Shown here piece by piece: positions 18,054 to 27,189 of a DNA stretch of 64,000 nt (within the stretch, counting starts at the first letter, position 1; every line of letters begins with the position of its first letter). A program made the position numbers and the translations under genes. Origin of the DNA: Paenibacillus sp. MBLB1832 (lineage in GTDB: Bacteria; Bacillota; Bacilli; Paenibacillales; NBRC-103111); assembly GCF_032271945.1 (NCBI RefSeq), contig NZ_CP130319.1:2623001-2687000 (forward strand), given 5' to 3'. Below the pieces are notes generated by a model, which saw nothing but the letters and a program-made list of their open reading frames with translations, did not search any database and was not told the DNA's origin.

Positions 18054-20612
18054 TTGGCGAAACGCAGAAAAAAGACCAAAGCAATAAAAAGTAGTTTGCT
18101 TTTTGAACTCTACGGCATACTGATCTTGATTTTCTCAGTCATCGCTCTTGCCCATCAGGGTCATGTGGGAAATTCGTTGATTTATTTGTTTCGCTTTTTT
18201 GTGGGTACGTGGTACTCACTCATTCCGCTCATCTTCATTTATGTGGCCTTGTACGCCATGATCAAAAGAGCCTGGCCACCAATGCTAACCCTGAAGAAGG
18301 CAGGTATTCTGCTATTTATATTCGGGTTATTGATTAAGAATCACATAGATTTATTCAATCAGCTGTATCCGAATCATGATTTCTCATCGGGGAAAGTCAT
18401 TTCTTCGACTTGGAAAGCAATGCTGGAAGGCCTACATCCCACAGATGCGGGGAGAGCAGCATTAGAACACGGAATTGGCGGCGGGATGATCGGAGCATTC
18501 TTGTACAGCATCCTCTATTTTCTATTTGATTACTTAGGGGCAAGGCTAATCCAATATATGCTCTTTGTTATGGGATTTATTCTTGCAACAGGCATCTCGT
18601 ATGTGGATCTAGGCAACATCTTAAAGGGGCGGTTCAGTAATATTGGTCAAAATATCAAGGATCGCATGAAAGAATGGCTGCAGGATCGCAATGTTCAGCC
18701 GCAGGCAACGGCATCAGCTACTAGTGCTAATGTGACAAAATCAGCGAAAAAGTCAACGTATGTCCCTATCGACGATGAGTTTGACGAAGAGGTTTTCCAG
18801 CCTGTAAAGCGAACGAAACGAGCTGCACCGCTCTTTATGGAGTTGCTTCGTCCCATTAAGGAAAATCGGAAGAAACATTCTGCTGTTGCACGAGATGACG
18901 TAGAGGTTGAGACGCAGCCCAGTGATGAGGCGCAGGAGGAAGTGGTTTATTCCACTCAAGTACCTAGTTCAATTGACCATTATGAGACGGAAGGTGAACA
19001 GCCCGCGCCGATTATACGCGATTTCCAAGAGCAGGTGATGCAAGAATCACAGCATGCTGGTAAATCCCCAGAAGGGACTGCAACATCATCACCAACACCT
19101 CAACCATCGAAAACAAGCGCCGGAGAAACGGATTTGAATGAACCAGTTAGTGTTGAATTTCAAGTAGATGCACCTGCAGTTGTTTCCAGACCGTATGAAA
19201 TGCCTTCCCTGGACTTGTTAGCGAGGCCAGCATTAGGGAAGGGCAGCGAGATGGCGGACTATAAGGCCAATGCCAGAAAGCTTGAAGCAACACTTGAAAG
19301 CTTTGGCGTGCGTGCCAAAGTTTTGGAAGTTGTTAGAGGTCCTGCCGTAACACGATATGAAATTCAACCCGATGTCGGTGTGAAGGTTAGCCGGATTGTG
19401 TCGTTGACGGACGATATAGCGCTTGCATTAGCTGCGAAGGATATTCGGATGGAAGCACCGATCCCAGGTAAATCCGCGATTGGGATCGAAGTTCCGAACT
19501 TGGAAGTTTCTGTCGTTACGATGCGAGAAGTAATGGAAACGTCATCTTTCCAAGAATCTAGTTCACGTTTGTCCGTTGTTCTTGGTCGTGATATTTCTGG
19601 TCAGCCTATCTTTGGAAATTTGGCGAGAATGCCCCATCTGCTCGTTGCTGGAGCCACTGGGTCAGGGAAATCAGTTTGTATTAACGGGATTATTACGAGC
19701 ATCCTGTATAAAGCGAAACCGAATGAAGTAAAGTTTCTAATGATTGACCCCAAAATGGTTGAGTTGAATGTGTATAATGGCATTCCTCATCTGCTGGCAC
19801 CTGTTGTCACAGATCCAAGACGAGCTTCGCTGGCACTTAAGAAAGTCGTCGTCGAGATGGAGAAACGTTACGAGCTATTCTCGAAGAGTGGAACACGTAA
19901 TATTGAAGGGTATAACGCCTTGTTGACTGAAAGCGGAACAGCACCGCCTTTACCTTACTATGTGGTCATTGTCGATGAGTTAGCCGATTTGATGATGGTT
20001 GCTGCGAATGATGTGGAAGATTCGATCTGCCGACTTGCTCAGATGGCAAGGGCGGCAGGGATTCATCTCATTATTGCTACCCAACGGCCATCCGTTGACG
20101 TTATCACTGGTGTCATTAAGGCGAATATTCCTTCGCGGATTGCTTTCGGAGTATCGTCCCAGGTGGATTCGCGGACGATTTTGGATATGGTTGGCGCTGA
20201 GAAGCTGCTAGGTCGCGGGGATATGCTTTATCTTCCTGTCGGAGCATCGAAGCCAGTTCGTGTGCAAGGCGCATTTCTTTCCGATGGCGAAGTTGAACAG
20301 GTCGTTAGTTTCGTCCGTACGCAGGAACAAGCGAACTATCGCGAAGAATTAGTGCCACAGGTTGAGGAGATGCCTGAACAGCAGAATGAATTTGAGGACG
20401 AGCTGTACGATCAGGCTGTGCAAATTGTGTTAGAGGCCAAACAAGCATCGGTATCTTTGCTTCAAAGACGTATGCGAGTAGGTTATACGCGTGCGGCAAG
20501 ACTTGTCGATGCCATGGAAGCCAAGGGTGTCGTTGGTCCGTATGAAGGAAGCAAGCCACGTGAAGTTCTGATTTCACTGGAGCAATACCAACATAATCGG
20601 ATTAGCTCATAA
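18054..20612 (+). CDS. spoIIIE: DNA translocase FtsK/SpoIIIE
   Basis: This septal DNA pump moves the chromosome into the forespore and clears DNA from closing septa. Four hydrophobic segments fill residues about 15-190, then a long acidic linker with E/P/S/T-rich stretches, the RecA-like motor (Walker A GATGSGKS near residue 533, Walker [12 protein letters not shown] near 640), and a C-terminal winged-helix gamma domain ([18 protein letters not shown]) that reads orienting sequences. TTG 18054 with GGGGGTGA six bases upstream gives 852 residues; the GTG at 18033 has no binding site. An extended -10 (TGGTATAAT, 18024-18032) lies close upstream. Confidence 0.95.
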   Translation: MAKRRKKTKAIKSSLLFELYGILILIFSVIALAHQGHVGNSLIYLFRFFVGTWYSLIPLIFIYVALYAMIKRAWPPMLTLKKAGILLFIFGLLIKNHIDLFNQLYPNHDFSSGKVISSTWKAMLEGLHPTDAGRAALEHGIGGGMIGAFLYSILYFLFDYLGARLIQYMLFVMGFILATGISYVDLGNILKGRFSNIGQNIKDRMKEWLQDRNVQPQATASATSANVTKSAKKSTYVPIDDEFDEEVFQPVKRTKRAAPLFMELLRPIKENRKKHSAVARDDVEVETQPSDEAQEEVVYSTQVPSSIDHYETEGEQPAPIIRDFQEQVMQESQHAGKSPEGTATSSPTPQPSKTSAGETDLNEPVSVEFQVDAPAVVSRPYEMPSLDLLARPALGKGSEMADYKANARKLEATLESFGVRAKVLEVVRGPAVTRYEIQPDVGVKVSRIVSLTDDIALALAAKDIRMEAPIPGKSAIGIEVPNLEVSVVTMREVMETSSFQESSSRLSVVLGRDISGQPIFGNLARMPHLLVAGATGSGKSVCINGIITSILYKAKPNEVKFLMIDPKMVELNVYNGIPHLLAPVVTDPRRASLALKKVVVEMEKRYELFSKSGTRNIEGYNALLTESGTAPPLPYYVVIVDELADLMMVAANDVEDSICRLAQMARAAGIHLIIATQRPSVDVITGVIKANIPSRIAFGVSSQVDSRTILDMVGAEKLLGRGDMLYLPVGASKPVRVQGAFLSDGEVEQVVSFVRTQEQANYREELVPQVEEMPEQQNEFEDELYDQAVQIVLEAKQASVSLLQRRMRVGYTRAARLVDAMEAKGVVGPYEGSKPREVLISLEQYQHNRISS

Positions 20613-20624
20613 TCGGTTGACAAA

Positions 20625-20651
20625 AGCACTTTCCATTGGAGAGTGTTTTTT
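20625..20651 (+). terminator. Intrinsic terminator after spoIIIE
   Basis: AGCACTTTCC (20625-20634) pairs with GGAGAGTGTT (20638-20647) across a 3-base loop, followed by TTTT. Confidence 0.8.
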
Positions 20652-20654
20652 GTT

Positions 20655-20684
20655 GTATAATCATGGACTCCCTTTCTCATAATA
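20655..20684 (+). promoter_or_regulatory. Predicted sigma-G promoter of sleB
   Basis: GTATA (20655-20659) fits the sigma-G -35 pattern GnATR and CATAATA (20678-20684) fits the -10 pattern CATnnTA, with an 18-base spacer. sleB of B. subtilis is made in the forespore under sigma-G, so the match agrees with the gene that follows. Confidence 0.65.
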
Positions 20685-20728
20685 AGCAAGAAAAGGCTGT
20701 AATTTGAAAAGCGAGGTTGAGCAGGGGA

Positions 20729-21508
20729 ATGAATAAACGACTAATCGTCATTGCGTTTTGTCTTGTTTTTGTCTTGGTAGTTTCCTTTCAATTGAAGGGA
20801 CGAATGAATCCGCCAACAGAAGAAACTTTTAGCAAAAATGAAGTGCGTTATGGAGCTACAGGCACAGATGTATATGAATTACAGGGCAGATTGAAATTTA
20901 TTGGTTTTTATGGCGGCGGTATCGATGGGGATTTCGGTTATAAAACGTTAACCGCGGTGAAGCGATTCCAAGGTGAATTTGGGATGAAGGTAGATGGGGT
21001 TGTTGGCCCCAAAACGAAGCTCAAGCTGTGGGAAGCTACAAAAAGCTGGAAACCTACTGCACCAGAGAAATCGTCGAGTGCGCAAGGCGGTACGAATACG
21101 AGTGGAGTGGATCAAAAGCCAGCCAATTTAACACCTTCGAACAATCTAGGGTATTCGGAACAAGATATTAATCTGATGGCGAATGCCGTTAATGGGGAAG
21201 CACGCGGCGAGCCTTATGTCGGGCAAGTTGCTGTGGCTGCTGTCATTCTGAATCGTGTGAAATCAGCCAGTTTTCCGAACACGATTTCTGGTGTAATCTT
21301 TCAGCCAGGGGCTTTTACAGCCGTAGCCGATGGCCAGATATGGTTAACACCGAATGAATCTTCGAAAAAGGCGGTTAAAGACGCATTAAACGGCTGGGAC
21401 CCGACAGGAGGATGTATTTATTATTTTAACCCAGAGACGGCAACGTCCAAGTGGATTTGGACACGTAAACAAGTGAAAAACATCGGTAAACATATTTTTT
21501 GCGTTTAA
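20729..21508 (+). CDS. sleB: Spore cortex-lytic enzyme SleB
   Basis: SleB is a lytic transglycosylase that degrades the spore cortex during germination. The 259-residue product has an N-terminal membrane or signal segment (LIVIAFCLVFVLVVSF), a peptidoglycan-binding type 1 domain (about 35-95, with GIDGDFGYKTLTAVKRFQ), a Ser/Thr/Asn-rich linker, and a Hydrolase_2 domain starting NLMANAVNGEARGEPYVGQ whose glutamate is catalytic. The ATG start is preferred, though its nearest AGGGG is very close; an in-frame TTG lies at 20717. The forespore promoter upstream supports the assignment. No ypeB follows, so the usual partner must be elsewhere. Confidence 0.9.
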   Translation: MNKRLIVIAFCLVFVLVVSFQLKGRMNPPTEETFSKNEVRYGATGTDVYELQGRLKFIGFYGGGIDGDFGYKTLTAVKRFQGEFGMKVDGVVGPKTKLKLWEATKSWKPTAPEKSSSAQGGTNTSGVDQKPANLTPSNNLGYSEQDINLMANAVNGEARGEPYVGQVAVAAVILNRVKSASFPNTISGVIFQPGAFTAVADGQIWLTPNESSKKAVKDALNGWDPTGGCIYYFNPETATSKWIWTRKQVKNIGKHIFCV

Positions 21509-21523
21509 TTTAAATGTGGACAA

Positions 21524-21558
21524 GGAGAAGGGACCAGCTTTGGTTGCTTCTCCTCTTC
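21524..21558 (+). terminator. Probable terminator after sleB
   Basis: GGAGAAGGGACC (21524-21535) pairs with GGTTGCTTCTCC (21542-21553) with one mismatch; the following run (TCTTCGT) is only partly T-rich. A possible promoter for ymfF follows (TTGCTT 21544-21549, TATAAT 21568-21573). Confidence 0.5.
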
Positions 21559-21609
21559 GTATAGGAATATAATGGAACTAATACATGGACATAGGAGGGA
21601 GACTGACCT

Positions 21610-22890
21610 TTGGAGCCTACTCAATTTGAGCGTAGTACCTGGAAGCACATCCGTATTCACGTCATGCCTACAGACCGTTTCAAAACGTTTGCCATATCTG
21701 TTTACATAGGCCGTCAATTAGAGGAAGAATCTGTTACAAGCACGGCACTCACACCTTTTATCCTTCGGCGAGGCACTGAACTGCGCCCAGAAACGAAGCA
21801 ATTTCGCGAATACTTAGATGATTTGTATGGTGCGGGTTTTGGTTTTGATATTTACAAAAGAGGCGATTATCAGATCGTTCAGCTTCGGATGGACATTATT
21901 AACGATCGTTTTGTGAAATCAGCCAATTCCTTGCTGAAACAGGGTCTTGAATTTGTAGGTGAAACACTTACACGACCAGCATTAGAAGATAATCATTTCC
22001 GCAATAAGTATGTGGATGCTGAGAAGATGACGCTGCGCAAACGAATTGAGTCCGTCATTAATGATAAAATTCGCTACGCGGCTGAGCGCTGTATGGAGGA
22101 AATGTGCAGCAATGAGCCTTATCGTCTTCATCCACTAGGGAAAATTGAAGATCTCGACGGTATGAATGCTGATCATTTGTACGAACAATATAAAGAATGG
22201 CTGCAAACGTCGCCGATGGATATTTATGTGGTTGGCCACACAACGCTGGATGAAGTTGAAGAGATTGTGAAGCAATCATTTGCCATCGATCGATCGTCCG
22301 AAGCGAATTATGCGACAACTCCGCCACGGGGCGTTACAGGTGAAGTGAAAACGATTGTCGAGCGTTTGGATGTGAACCAAGGGAAGTTGAACATGGGATT
22401 AAGAACCAATATTTCTTACACGGATGACAAATATCCAGTTGCCCTCATGTACAATGGCGTGCTTGGCGGTTATCCGCATTCCAAATTGTTTACCAATGTA
22501 CGTGAGAAAGCTAGCCTGGCTTACTATGCATCGTCTCGTTATGATGGACACAAAGGCATCCTCACGATTCAATCTGGCATTGAGATGGCGAATTATGAGA
22601 AAGCCGTTGATATTATTCGGAAACAACTTGCAGCAATGGCGCAGGGTGAGATCAGTGAGATCGAATGGAGTCAAACACGCGCAATGATTTCCAATCAGTT
22701 GCGAGAGATTCAAGACTCAGCCTTCGAATTAATTTCATTTGATTTCAATGCGATCTTGTCGGGAAAAGAGCGCTCTGTTGCAGGCTTGATTTCGGCTGTA
22801 GAGCAAGTCGATATACCTGCAATCGCAGAAGCAGCCAAAGGCGTGCAATTGGATACGATATACTTTTTACGGGATCAGAAGGGGGAGTAG
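21610..22890 (+). CDS. ymfF: M16-like protein YfmF/YmfF (EF-P modification associated, zinc site lost)
   Basis: This 426-residue protein has the two-domain M16 peptidase fold, but the HxxEH zinc motif is absent: the corresponding region reads LTPFILRRGTEL. It is therefore expected to be the inactive partner of the active YmfH next to it. TTG 21610 follows AGGAGGGA by 9 bases. The ymfF-ymfH-ymfI group is linked in B. subtilis to elongation factor P modification with 5-aminopentanol. The stop is 3 bases from the ymfH start. Confidence 0.88.
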   Translation: MEPTQFERSTWKHIRIHVMPTDRFKTFAISVYIGRQLEEESVTSTALTPFILRRGTELRPETKQFREYLDDLYGAGFGFDIYKRGDYQIVQLRMDIINDRFVKSANSLLKQGLEFVGETLTRPALEDNHFRNKYVDAEKMTLRKRIESVINDKIRYAAERCMEEMCSNEPYRLHPLGKIEDLDGMNADHLYEQYKEWLQTSPMDIYVVGHTTLDEVEEIVKQSFAIDRSSEANYATTPPRGVTGEVKTIVERLDVNQGKLNMGLRTNISYTDDKYPVALMYNGVLGGYPHSKLFTNVREKASLAYYASSRYDGHKGILTIQSGIEMANYEKAVDIIRKQLAAMAQGEISEIEWSQTRAMISNQLREIQDSAFELISFDFNAILSGKERSVAGLISAVEQVDIPAIAEAAKGVQLDTIYFLRDQKGE

Positions 22891-22893
22891 GCC

Positions 22894-24183
22894 ATGCAGA
22901 GTATTCCATATCCACAGCTCGATGAAACCATTTATCATGAAATTCTTGATAATGGGCTGCATGTGTTTGTGTTACCCAAGGAAGGATTTCAGAAAACCTA
23001 TGCGACCTTTACGACCAAGTATGGTTCCATTGATAATTACTTTCAGGTCCAAGGAAGAGAGGAAGTTCGTGTGCCAGATGGCATCGCGCATTTCTTAGAA
23101 CATAAGATGTTTGAGGAGCCAGAAGGAGACATTTTCGCAACGTTTGCGACGAACGGCGCTTCGGCGAATGCGTTTACGAGCTTTGATAGAACGGCGTATT
23201 TGTTCTCTTCTACGGACCGCTACTTAGAAAATTTAACGACATTAATTAATTTTGTTCAAAACCCTTATTTCACAGACGAAAATGTGGAGAAGGAGAAAGG
23301 GATCATTGGGCAAGAAATCAAAATGTACGAGGATAATGCGGACTGGCGAAGCTATTATGGATTAATCGAGTCGTTGTATGCGAAGCATCCTATTCATATT
23401 GATATCGCAGGTACTGTAGCATCCATCGCTGAAATTTCGAAGGAGACGCTATATGAGTGCTATTACACGTTTTACCATCCGAGCAATATGAGTTTGTTCG
23501 TCGTTGGAGGCGTAGATCCGCAAGAAGTGATTACACTTGTCAAAGAAAATCAGGCAGCGAAAACGTTCCCGCCTCAAGGTGAGATCAAGCGGTTCTTCCC
23601 TGAAGAACCTGCCGAGGTGAAAGAAGCGCGAAGACTCATTATTCTTCCCGTTTCTTTGCCGAAATGCTTGATGGGCTTCAAGGAAGAAGCGCCCGATGTG
23701 ACGGGTAAACCATTGCTAGTTAGAGAACTTACTACGAAATTAATGTTGGATGTGCTGTTCAGCTCTAGCTCTGAGATTTATCAATCCCTGTATGATGATC
23801 AACTTATTTCGGATAATTTCGGTCATGAATACAACTGCAGTGATGGTTATGCTTTTTCCATTGTAGGGGGAGATACCAAAGATCCTGAGCAACTGATTGC
23901 ACGCATTCGTGAAGAAGTTGAAAAGAGAAAAGCGTCTGGCTTAGATGAAGTTACCTTCGAGCGCAGCCGTAAGAAGAAAATCGGATCGTTCCTACGGATG
24001 ATGAATTCTCCTGAGTCGATCGCTAATGAATATACAAAGTATCGCTTCAAAGGAATCGATTTGTTCGACATTTTGCCTGTGTATGAGCAAATCACGTTAG
24101 AGGACGTCAATCGCAGATTCCGCGAGCACTTTGACTGGAGCAAACTTGCCGTATCGATCGTGCAAAGTCGTGAACAGTCGTGA
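22894..24183 (+). CDS. ymfH: M16 family metallopeptidase YfmH/YmfH (EF-P modification associated)
   Basis: The 429-residue M16 peptidase has an intact zinc motif, HFLEH in GIAHFLEHKMFEEPEG near residue 65, and the distal glutamate in EKGIIGQEIKMYED. With the motif-less YmfF it probably forms a heterodimer, as other M16B pairs do. ATG 22894 is 3 bases after ymfF, preceded by GGGGGAG. Its stop overlaps ymfI by 4 bases, so the three genes are one translational unit. The substrate is not known from sequence. Confidence 0.9.
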   Translation: MQSIPYPQLDETIYHEILDNGLHVFVLPKEGFQKTYATFTTKYGSIDNYFQVQGREEVRVPDGIAHFLEHKMFEEPEGDIFATFATNGASANAFTSFDRTAYLFSSTDRYLENLTTLINFVQNPYFTDENVEKEKGIIGQEIKMYEDNADWRSYYGLIESLYAKHPIHIDIAGTVASIAEISKETLYECYYTFYHPSNMSLFVVGGVDPQEVITLVKENQAAKTFPPQGEIKRFFPEEPAEVKEARRLIILPVSLPKCLMGFKEEAPDVTGKPLLVRELTTKLMLDVLFSSSSEIYQSLYDDQLISDNFGHEYNCSDGYAFSIVGGDTKDPEQLIARIREEVEKRKASGLDEVTFERSRKKKIGSFLRMMNSPESIANEYTKYRFKGIDLFDILPVYEQITLEDVNRRFREHFDWSKLAVSIVQSREQS

Positions 24184-24941
24184 CGTTTAACCCACCTACG
24201 CCATTTAGCGAACAAACGGTGCTGATTACTGGCGCAAGCAGAGGAATTGGAGCTGCAATCGCACGGCGATTCGCCGCGGTAGGCATGCAGATCGTAATAC
24301 ACTATCGTGAATCCCATGAGGCCGCGAACGAGATTGCGCGAGCCTGTATGAAGCAAGGCGCCAAAGTACTCACCGTATCTGCTGACATTCAATCGCATGA
24401 GCAGATTCTCAAGATGAGAGATAAATTAGAGCAAATGAATATGATGCCGGATATCGTAGTCAATAATGCGGGGATCTCGCACTACGGACTGCTCTCCGAT
24501 GTCACCGAGGAAGATTGGGACCGTGTCATGGATGTGAATCTCAAAGGTTCATTTCTGTGCACACAAGCGTTCATGGCCCCGATGATTAAAATGAAGTACG
24601 GACGCATAATTAATGTATCTTCGATTTGGGGGATTTCAGGCGCGTCCTGCGAAGTACTCTATTCTACTGCCAAAGGCGGCCTGAATGCTTTCACGAAAGC
24701 ATTAGCGAAAGAGCTTGCTCCATCAGGGGTTACGGTGAATGCCGTGGCTCCTGGAGCAGTTCAAACGGATATGATGGCAGGCTTTCAATCCGATGAAATT
24801 GAAGCAATTACTTCCGAAATTCCAGCAGGCCGGTTAGCATCACCTGATGAAGTGGCATCATTGGTCTATTTTTTGGCGTTGCCTGAATCTGGTTACATCA
24901 CAGGTCAAATCATCAGCCCTAATGGTGGTTGGCTTACATAA
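24180..24941 (+). CDS. ymfI: SDR reductase YmfI (EF-P 5-aminopentanone reductase)
   Basis: A 253-residue short-chain dehydrogenase with TGASRGIG near residue 15 (NADP binding), NNAGIS near 94, catalytic Ser in NVSSIWGISG and YSTAK near 160, the Tyr-Lys pair. In B. subtilis YmfI reduces the 5-aminopentanone group on elongation factor P to 5-aminopentanol. The GTG start overlaps the ymfH stop (GTGA). On sequence alone it could be called FabG-like; the neighbourhood decides the name. Confidence 0.88.
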   Translation: MTFNPPTPFSEQTVLITGASRGIGAAIARRFAAVGMQIVIHYRESHEAANEIARACMKQGAKVLTVSADIQSHEQILKMRDKLEQMNMMPDIVVNNAGISHYGLLSDVTEEDWDRVMDVNLKGSFLCTQAFMAPMIKMKYGRIINVSSIWGISGASCEVLYSTAKGGLNAFTKALAKELAPSGVTVNAVAPGAVQTDMMAGFQSDEIEAITSEIPAGRLASPDEVASLVYFLALPESGYITGQIISPNGGWLT

Positions 24942-24976
24942 ATGATTACAGCAAAGTCAGTGGAAATGAAGCCCAC

Positions 24977-25006
24977 GCATATTTCAGTTCAGGGAAGTGA
25001 ATATTA
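24977..25006 (+). promoter_or_regulatory. Possible forespore (sigma-G/F) promoter of ymfJ
   Basis: GCATA (24977-24981) and AATATTA (25000-25006) are 18 bases apart and match GnATR and CATnnTA with one mismatch in the -10. The following gene is expressed in spores in B. subtilis. The evidence is pattern only. Confidence 0.35.
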
Positions 25007-25051
25007 CGTATGTAATGACCATTTCTCATAACTCAAAGGAGGCTTCTTACA

Positions 25052-25303
25052 ATGGCTACTGTACTTAAGGTGTTCGACAAATGGAAAGAGTTTTTGGCTG
25101 AACGCGTGAGTCAGGCGGGACATGCAGGGATGAGTGAGGAAACGATCGCGAAGCTCGCTTTTCAAATTGGTGAATTTTTGGCTGACAAAGTGGATCCAGA
25201 AAATGAGCAAGAACGTGTACTCAAAGAGTTGTGGGATGCTGGGGACGAGCAGGACAAACGTACACTTGCCCGCCTCATGGTAAAATTAGTAGACAAAGGT
25301 TAA
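25052..25303 (+). CDS. ymfJ: DUF3243 family protein YmfJ
   Basis: An 83-residue, mainly helical cytoplasmic protein of the DUF3243 family (FDKWKEFLAERVSQA ... LADKVDPENEQERVLKELWD). The function is unknown. AAAGGAGG precedes ATG 25052. Its position after ymfI matches B. subtilis ymfJ. A terminator follows, so it is transcribed alone or as the end of the ymfF group. Confidence 0.87.
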   Translation: MATVLKVFDKWKEFLAERVSQAGHAGMSEETIAKLAFQIGEFLADKVDPENEQERVLKELWDAGDEQDKRTLARLMVKLVDKG

Positions 25304-25335
25304 TAACCGTTTTACAATCCTATTAGTACGATGTG

Positions 25336-25360
25336 AAAGCCTCCTCTTTCGGAGGCTTTT
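25336..25360 (+). terminator. Intrinsic terminator after ymfJ
   Basis: AAAGCCTCC (25336-25344) pairs exactly with GGAGGCTTT (25351-25359) with a 6-base loop, ending in TTTT. Confidence 0.8.
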
Positions 25361-25394
25361 GCATGCTTTCTAAGCAGGAAAGGAATCATACGTC

Positions 25395-26249
25395 ATGTCG
25401 AAGAAATGGCATTTGCCACTCATTTTAGGATTAACGGCTTGTCTGTTTACGGGTTGTGGAGATCGCGGGATTCCCGTGATAAAACAAGAGTTACTGGATA
25501 AAAAATTGTCGGTGCTCATGTTAACGAGTTCAGCTTTAACTGCTTCATCCAAGGAAGCGATTGCGCAATCTTTGAAAGATTGGCAAGATTCGAATGCGAT
25601 CGCATTCGATTGGGTGAAGGATCTGAATGCGCTGAATGAAGATGTGACCACGAAGTTGAAAACGAAATCATATGATTATATATATGTAGCGGGAAATGAA
25701 CTTTTTCCATCAGCGAATGAGACATTGCAATCAAGTCAGAGTTCAGCGAAGTGGACGTTTCTGCAGAGTCAGCCATTCGCAGTTGGAACGGGGAATGCTG
25801 TCAGTGACCAAGCGACATTACTACAGGTGGATACGCAACAATTGGAAACGATGAAGAACAAGTCTGTTCAAGACCTCGTGTTTCAACCCTTGGCTATTGA
25901 ATGGGTGACGCGCAGCGATCGACCGATTCCTTCTACCTGGGCGCCCTCTGAAGAAGCTGATCATATTGTGCTTTTGGATAATAATCCTCAGTGGTATCAA
26001 CAACTATCGTTTCAAATTCTTCAGCATCACGCGTCTTGGGTCATTTTCTATAGTCCAGCGGATGCCGATCAGATGCAAAAGGTGAAGAATATGGGTGTGT
26101 CTGTTATGGATTTCGCAGGCGCTGTAACGGCAGAGCTCAACTGGCCGCAAATTATGAACAACCGTTTGGCTGTAATGAAATCGAAATCTTGGAAGAGCGG
26201 CGTTCAGAATTATAATGTACAAGAGCTAAAAGAACTAAAAATGAAATAA
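25395..26249 (+). CDS. Predicted lipoprotein of unknown function
   Basis: The 284-residue product starts with a charged tip, a hydrophobic stretch and the lipobox LFTGC, so it should be lipidated at Cys21 and anchored outside the membrane. The rest is soluble and alternates short strands with helices, including LSVLMLTSSA near 38 and YDYIYVAGNEL near 95, which recall a periplasmic binding protein or BMP/Med-type fold. I do not recognise the family with confidence. AGGAAAGG lies upstream of ATG 25395. It is not present at this place in B. subtilis. Confidence 0.75.
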   Translation: MSKKWHLPLILGLTACLFTGCGDRGIPVIKQELLDKKLSVLMLTSSALTASSKEAIAQSLKDWQDSNAIAFDWVKDLNALNEDVTTKLKTKSYDYIYVAGNELFPSANETLQSSQSSAKWTFLQSQPFAVGTGNAVSDQATLLQVDTQQLETMKNKSVQDLVFQPLAIEWVTRSDRPIPSTWAPSEEADHIVLLDNNPQWYQQLSFQILQHHASWVIFYSPADADQMQKVKNMGVSVMDFAGAVTAELNWPQIMNNRLAVMKSKSWKSGVQNYNVQELKELKMK

Positions 26250-26372
26250 TGTTACGTATTTCTACATATAGAGAAGGAAAATGACGGAATTTGTAGAATT
26301 TAATTAACTAGGCGTAAATTGTCTGGTTTGACGACAGAGAAGAGTCACAGAGATCATGATGAGGTGGAACAA

Positions 26373-27137
26373 TTGGACGTTAAAGAATGGTATATGGAGT
26401 ATAAAATTCACAAGAACCGCCCTGGTTTATTAGGTGATATAGCTTCATTGATGGGGATGCTGGATATTAACATTGTGACGATTAACGGGGTAGAAGATCG
26501 TACACGAGGCATGCTTCTCCAAACGAATGATGAAGAAAAAATTGATTTAATGGGTAAAATGTTGAGAAAAGTAGATAATATTACTATTACAGCTTTACGA
26601 CCACCTAAATTGGTTGATATTCTGGCAGTTCGTCACGGGCGTTACATTGAGCGCGATTCTGATGATCGCAAAACGTTCCGCTTTACACGCGACGAATTAG
26701 GACTTCTTGTTGACTTTCTTGGTGAGATTTTCAAAAGAGAAGGGAATCAGGTTGTGGGGCTGCGCGGTATGCCGCGTGTAGGTAAAACAGAATCCATCAT
26801 CGCAGGCAGCGTATGTGCCAATAAACGCTGGACTTTCGTATCGTCAACACTGTTGAGACAAACGGTTCGCAGTCAATTATCTGAGGATGAAATGGCTCCA
26901 AACAATGTTTATATCATTGACGGGATCGTCTCCACGATTCGTTCCAATGAGAAGCATTATAGCCTCCTGCAAGATATTATGGGAATGCCGTCGACGAAGG
27001 TCATTGAGCACCCAGACATTTTTATTCGCGAGTCAGAATATACCTATAATCACTTTGATTATATTATCGAGCTGCGTAACAGCCCAGATGAAGAAATTAA
27101 TTATGATTCTTTCACGTATACATCTGAACCATTTTAA
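26373..27137 (+). CDS. ymfK: YmfK family protein (DUF3388) with ACT-like and P-loop segments
   Basis: A 254-residue protein of unknown function. The first 75 residues look like an ACT-type ligand-binding domain (HKNRPGLLGDIASLMGMLDIN), and near residue 142 there is a Walker A-like motif, GLRGMPRVGKTES. TTG 26373 is chosen because GAGGTGG (26361-26367) is 5 bases upstream; an in-frame TTG at 26319 has no binding site. The gene lies between the ymf cluster and rodZ as in B. subtilis. The combination suggests a nucleotide-dependent regulator, but this is inference. Confidence 0.82.
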   Translation: MDVKEWYMEYKIHKNRPGLLGDIASLMGMLDINIVTINGVEDRTRGMLLQTNDEEKIDLMGKMLRKVDNITITALRPPKLVDILAVRHGRYIERDSDDRKTFRFTRDELGLLVDFLGEIFKREGNQVVGLRGMPRVGKTESIIAGSVCANKRWTFVSSTLLRQTVRSQLSEDEMAPNNVYIIDGIVSTIRSNEKHYSLLQDIMGMPSTKVIEHPDIFIRESEYTYNHFDYIIELRNSPDEEINYDSFTYTSEPF

Positions 27138-27189
27138 TACTTTGAACGTCATTAACAGGATGCAATAATTCCTTCGGGGAGGTGACCAT

